Assembly (NCBI RefSeq): GCF_000337355.1
Contig: NZ_AOJH01000040.1
Coordinates: 1-64,000, forward strand
DNA length: 64,000 nt
DNA from: Halorubrum kocurii JCM 14978
GTDB taxonomy: Archaea > Halobacteriota > Halobacteria > Halobacteriales > Haloferacaceae
Direction of reading: 5' to 3'
Shown: positions 62,526 through 64,000 of the stretch, piece after piece
Position numbering within the stretch: position 1 is the first letter of the stretch
How the letters are laid out: every line of letters starts with the position of its first letter
Notes under the pieces: generated by a model
What the model was told of the DNA's origin: nothing
What the model saw: the letters and a program-made list of their open reading frames with translations, nothing else
Database searches by the model: none
Program-made: the position numbers and the translations under genes

Positions 62526-63843
62526 GCCCGAACGCGAGCTGGCGACGTTCGCCGCGGAGCTGGAGACGGGGGCGATCCCCGACCGGGTCCGCGACCGCGC
62601 CGGGCTCACGATCGCCGACACGCTCGGCGCGATCGTGGCGGGGTCGACCGACGACGCGGTCGGCGCGCTCGCGCGGCGCTGGACCGACGGCGTCTCCGGC
62701 GGGGCGACGGTGCTCGGCGCCGACGGCGGCGAGACGGTCCCGCCGCTGGCGGCGCTGTGCAACGGCGCGGCGGGGACGGTCCTCGAGCTCGACGAGGGGC
62801 ACCGGTTCGCCGCCGGCCACCCCGCGATCCACGTCTTGCCCGCGCTGTTGGCCGACGCGGAAATCGGGTACGGCGACAGCGACGCGTTCGTGCGCTCGTT
62901 CGTCGCGGGCTACGAGGTGGCCGTCCGGACCGCTCGCGCGCTCGGCGCGCTCCGGTCGGGATACCACCCGCACGGGGTGTGGGGCGCGGTCGGCGGCGCG
63001 GCCGCGGTCGCCCGCTCGCGTGGGCTCGACCCGGGGACGACGCGGTCGGCCATGGCCATCGCGGCGAACTACGCGCAACACACCCGGTTCGAGGCGGCGA
63101 CCGAGGGGGCGACCGTGCGGAACGCCTACGCCGGCATGAGCAACCTCGCGGCGCTGGTCGCCGTCGATCAGGCCGAGGCCGGGTTCGGCGGCCTGGAGAA
63201 CGGGGTCGCGCGGCACCTCGAACACGCCGCCGAGAACGAGGTCGACGCGCCCGCTCTCGCCGCCGACCTCGGCGACCGCTGGGAGCTGGAACACGGCTAC
63301 TTCAAGATCCACGCCGCGTGTCGGTACACCCATCCGGCGCTGGACGCCGTCGCGGCCCTCCCGGACGGGGTGGACCCGACCGCGGTGGAGTCGGTGCGCG
63401 TCGAGACGTACCCGGCGGCCGCGCGGCTGACCGAGCCGCGACCGCGGAACCAGCTGCAGGCGAAGTTCTCGATCCCCTTCGCGGTCGCGACGGCGCTGTT
63501 GCGCGGCGACTCCGGGCCGCCCGCGTTCGCGGACGAGGCGATAACCCCCGAGGCGATCGCGCTCGCGGAGCGCGTCACCGTCGCCGTCGACGACGAGATC
63601 GCCGCCCGAGCCCCCGAACAGCGGGGCGCGCGGGTTACCGTCGAGACGGCCGACGACCGCCTCTCGCGGGAAGTCGTCGCCCCGCGAGGCGGCGAACACG
63701 ACCCGTTCGACGAGGCGCGGCTCGAATCGAAGTTCCGGGAGCTGGTCGCGCCCGTGATCGGCGAGGACCGGGCGGCCACGCTCTGGGAGAGCGCCAGGGC
63801 GCCGGAGCCGCCGCGCGTCCTCTGTACGCTCGCCCGACGCTGA
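62515..63843 (+). CDS. MmgE/PrpD-family protein
   Basis: The 442-residue protein belongs to the 2-methylcitrate dehydratase/cis-aconitate decarboxylase family: ELDEGHRFAAGHPAIHVLPALLADAE, YHPHGVWGAVGGAAA, NYAQHTRFEAATEGATVRNAYAGM and FKIHAACRYTHPALDAV are typical. Family members dehydrate or isomerise tricarboxylates, or decarboxylate them. Its 11-nt overlap with livM links it to the importer, so it probably acts on the pathway intermediate rather than in propionate metabolism (no prpB/prpC here). Confidence 0.88.
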   Translation: MAPEPERELATFAAELETGAIPDRVRDRAGLTIADTLGAIVAGSTDDAVGALARRWTDGVSGGATVLGADGGETVPPLAALCNGAAGTVLELDEGHRFAAGHPAIHVLPALLADAEIGYGDSDAFVRSFVAGYEVAVRTARALGALRSGYHPHGVWGAVGGAAAVARSRGLDPGTTRSAMAIAANYAQHTRFEAATEGATVRNAYAGMSNLAALVAVDQAEAGFGGLENGVARHLEHAAENEVDAPALAADLGDRWELEHGYFKIHAACRYTHPALDAVAALPDGVDPTAVESVRVETYPAAARLTEPRPRNQLQAKFSIPFAVATALLRGDSGPPAFADEAITPEAIALAERVTVAVDDEIAARAPEQRGARVTVETADDRLSREVVAPRGGEHDPFDEARLESKFRELVAPVIGEDRAATLWESARAPEPPRVLCTLARR

Positions 63844-63915
63844 CCGCGACGCGGTCCGCGCTCCGACGCCCGCCGCGGCCCATACGCTTTTGAGTGCGAC
63901 GCGCGTCTCCCGACC

Positions 63916-64000
63916 ATGGCAACTCGACACACACGAGAGTGGGAGCGAGCGGTCGCCGCGTTCCTCGCGTCGCCCGTCGACGACGAGGCCCGCGAACACG
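63916..64000 (+). CDS. Partial gene at the window end, possibly a second MmgE/PrpD protein
   Basis: ATG 63916 opens a frame still open at the end (MATRHTREWERAVAAFLAS...). A GCTTTTGAG element at 63886-63894 lies about 22-30 nt upstream. The first residues (a helix followed by PVDDEAREH) look like the start of MmgE/PrpD proteins. With 28 codons visible, this is only a suggestion. Confidence 0.4.
   Translation, partial: MATRHTREWERAVAAFLASPVDDEAREH

Noticed and set aside
62515-63843. Methylcitrate cycle gene prpD
   Set aside because: No prpB or prpC is present; overlap with the importer operon points to another role for the MmgE/PrpD protein.

Overview
The window is a high-GC chromosomal segment from a haloarchaeon, most likely Halorubrum or a close relative. 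The evidence is the acidic proteome, twin-arginine lipoproteins with DG/SDG linkers, archaeal TATA boxes about 25 nt before start codons (many leaderless genes), and archaeal information-processing genes: GINS, the PriS primase, NMD3, a PDCD5-family protein and a beta-CASP nuclease. I found no rRNA, tRNA, CRISPR array, insertion sequence or recognisable origin.

Region 1 (about 0.2-46.1 kb) is mostly housekeeping and conserved haloarchaeal genes. It contains a class V aminotransferase, a TauE-type exporter preceded by two tiny overlapping ORFs, an IMPase-family phosphatase, a cell-surface module (two DUF1102-like Tat proteins facing a membrane-anchored winged-helix protein and its overlapping partner), PriS-GINS, a PadR regulator, a class III aminotransferase, an ITPase, an amidohydrolase, a BolA protein, FumC, SucC-SucD, a large sensor kinase, DeoC, a CBS/HPF-like fusion, a methylthiotransferase, an acyl-CoA ligase, a DinG/XPD-like helicase, NMD3, PDCD5 with a PP-loop ATPase, a ferritin-like protein, HisS, a CNNM-type protein, a phosphatase-superfamily hydrolase, DoxX, Nmad3 and PfpI.

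Region 2 (46.1-46.8 kb) is an AT-rich gene-free stretch that separates the housekeeping part from region 3.

Region 3 (46.8 kb to the end) looks like one catabolic locus built on a divergent promoter near 54.7 kb. Leftward it encodes an NTF2-like protein, an LLM-class oxidoreductase, an isochorismatase-like amidase, a hydantoinase-like cyclic amidase, a family III CoA-transferase, an HMG-CoA-lyase-like enzyme and a LeuC/LeuD-type hydro-lyase; the last four genes overlap or nearly abut. Rightward it encodes a fumarate-reductase/ketosteroid-dehydrogenase-like flavoprotein, an SDR, a complete branched-chain-type ABC importer with fused LivG-LivF ATPases, and an MmgE/PrpD protein. The enzyme set suggests import of a cyclic imide, lactam or N-heterocycle, ring opening, deamidation, hydration of an unsaturated dicarboxylate, CoA activation and carbon-carbon cleavage to pyruvate plus an acyl-CoA. 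The substrate is not known; this is the most interesting system in the window.

A second notable feature is a dispersed structured repeat, with a truncated copy at the left edge, one near 21.5-21.74 kb and one near 37.3-37.6 kb on the opposite strand. Two copies start at a TATA box and share hairpins whose arms differ in sequence but keep pairing, which suggests a transcribed non-coding RNA family.
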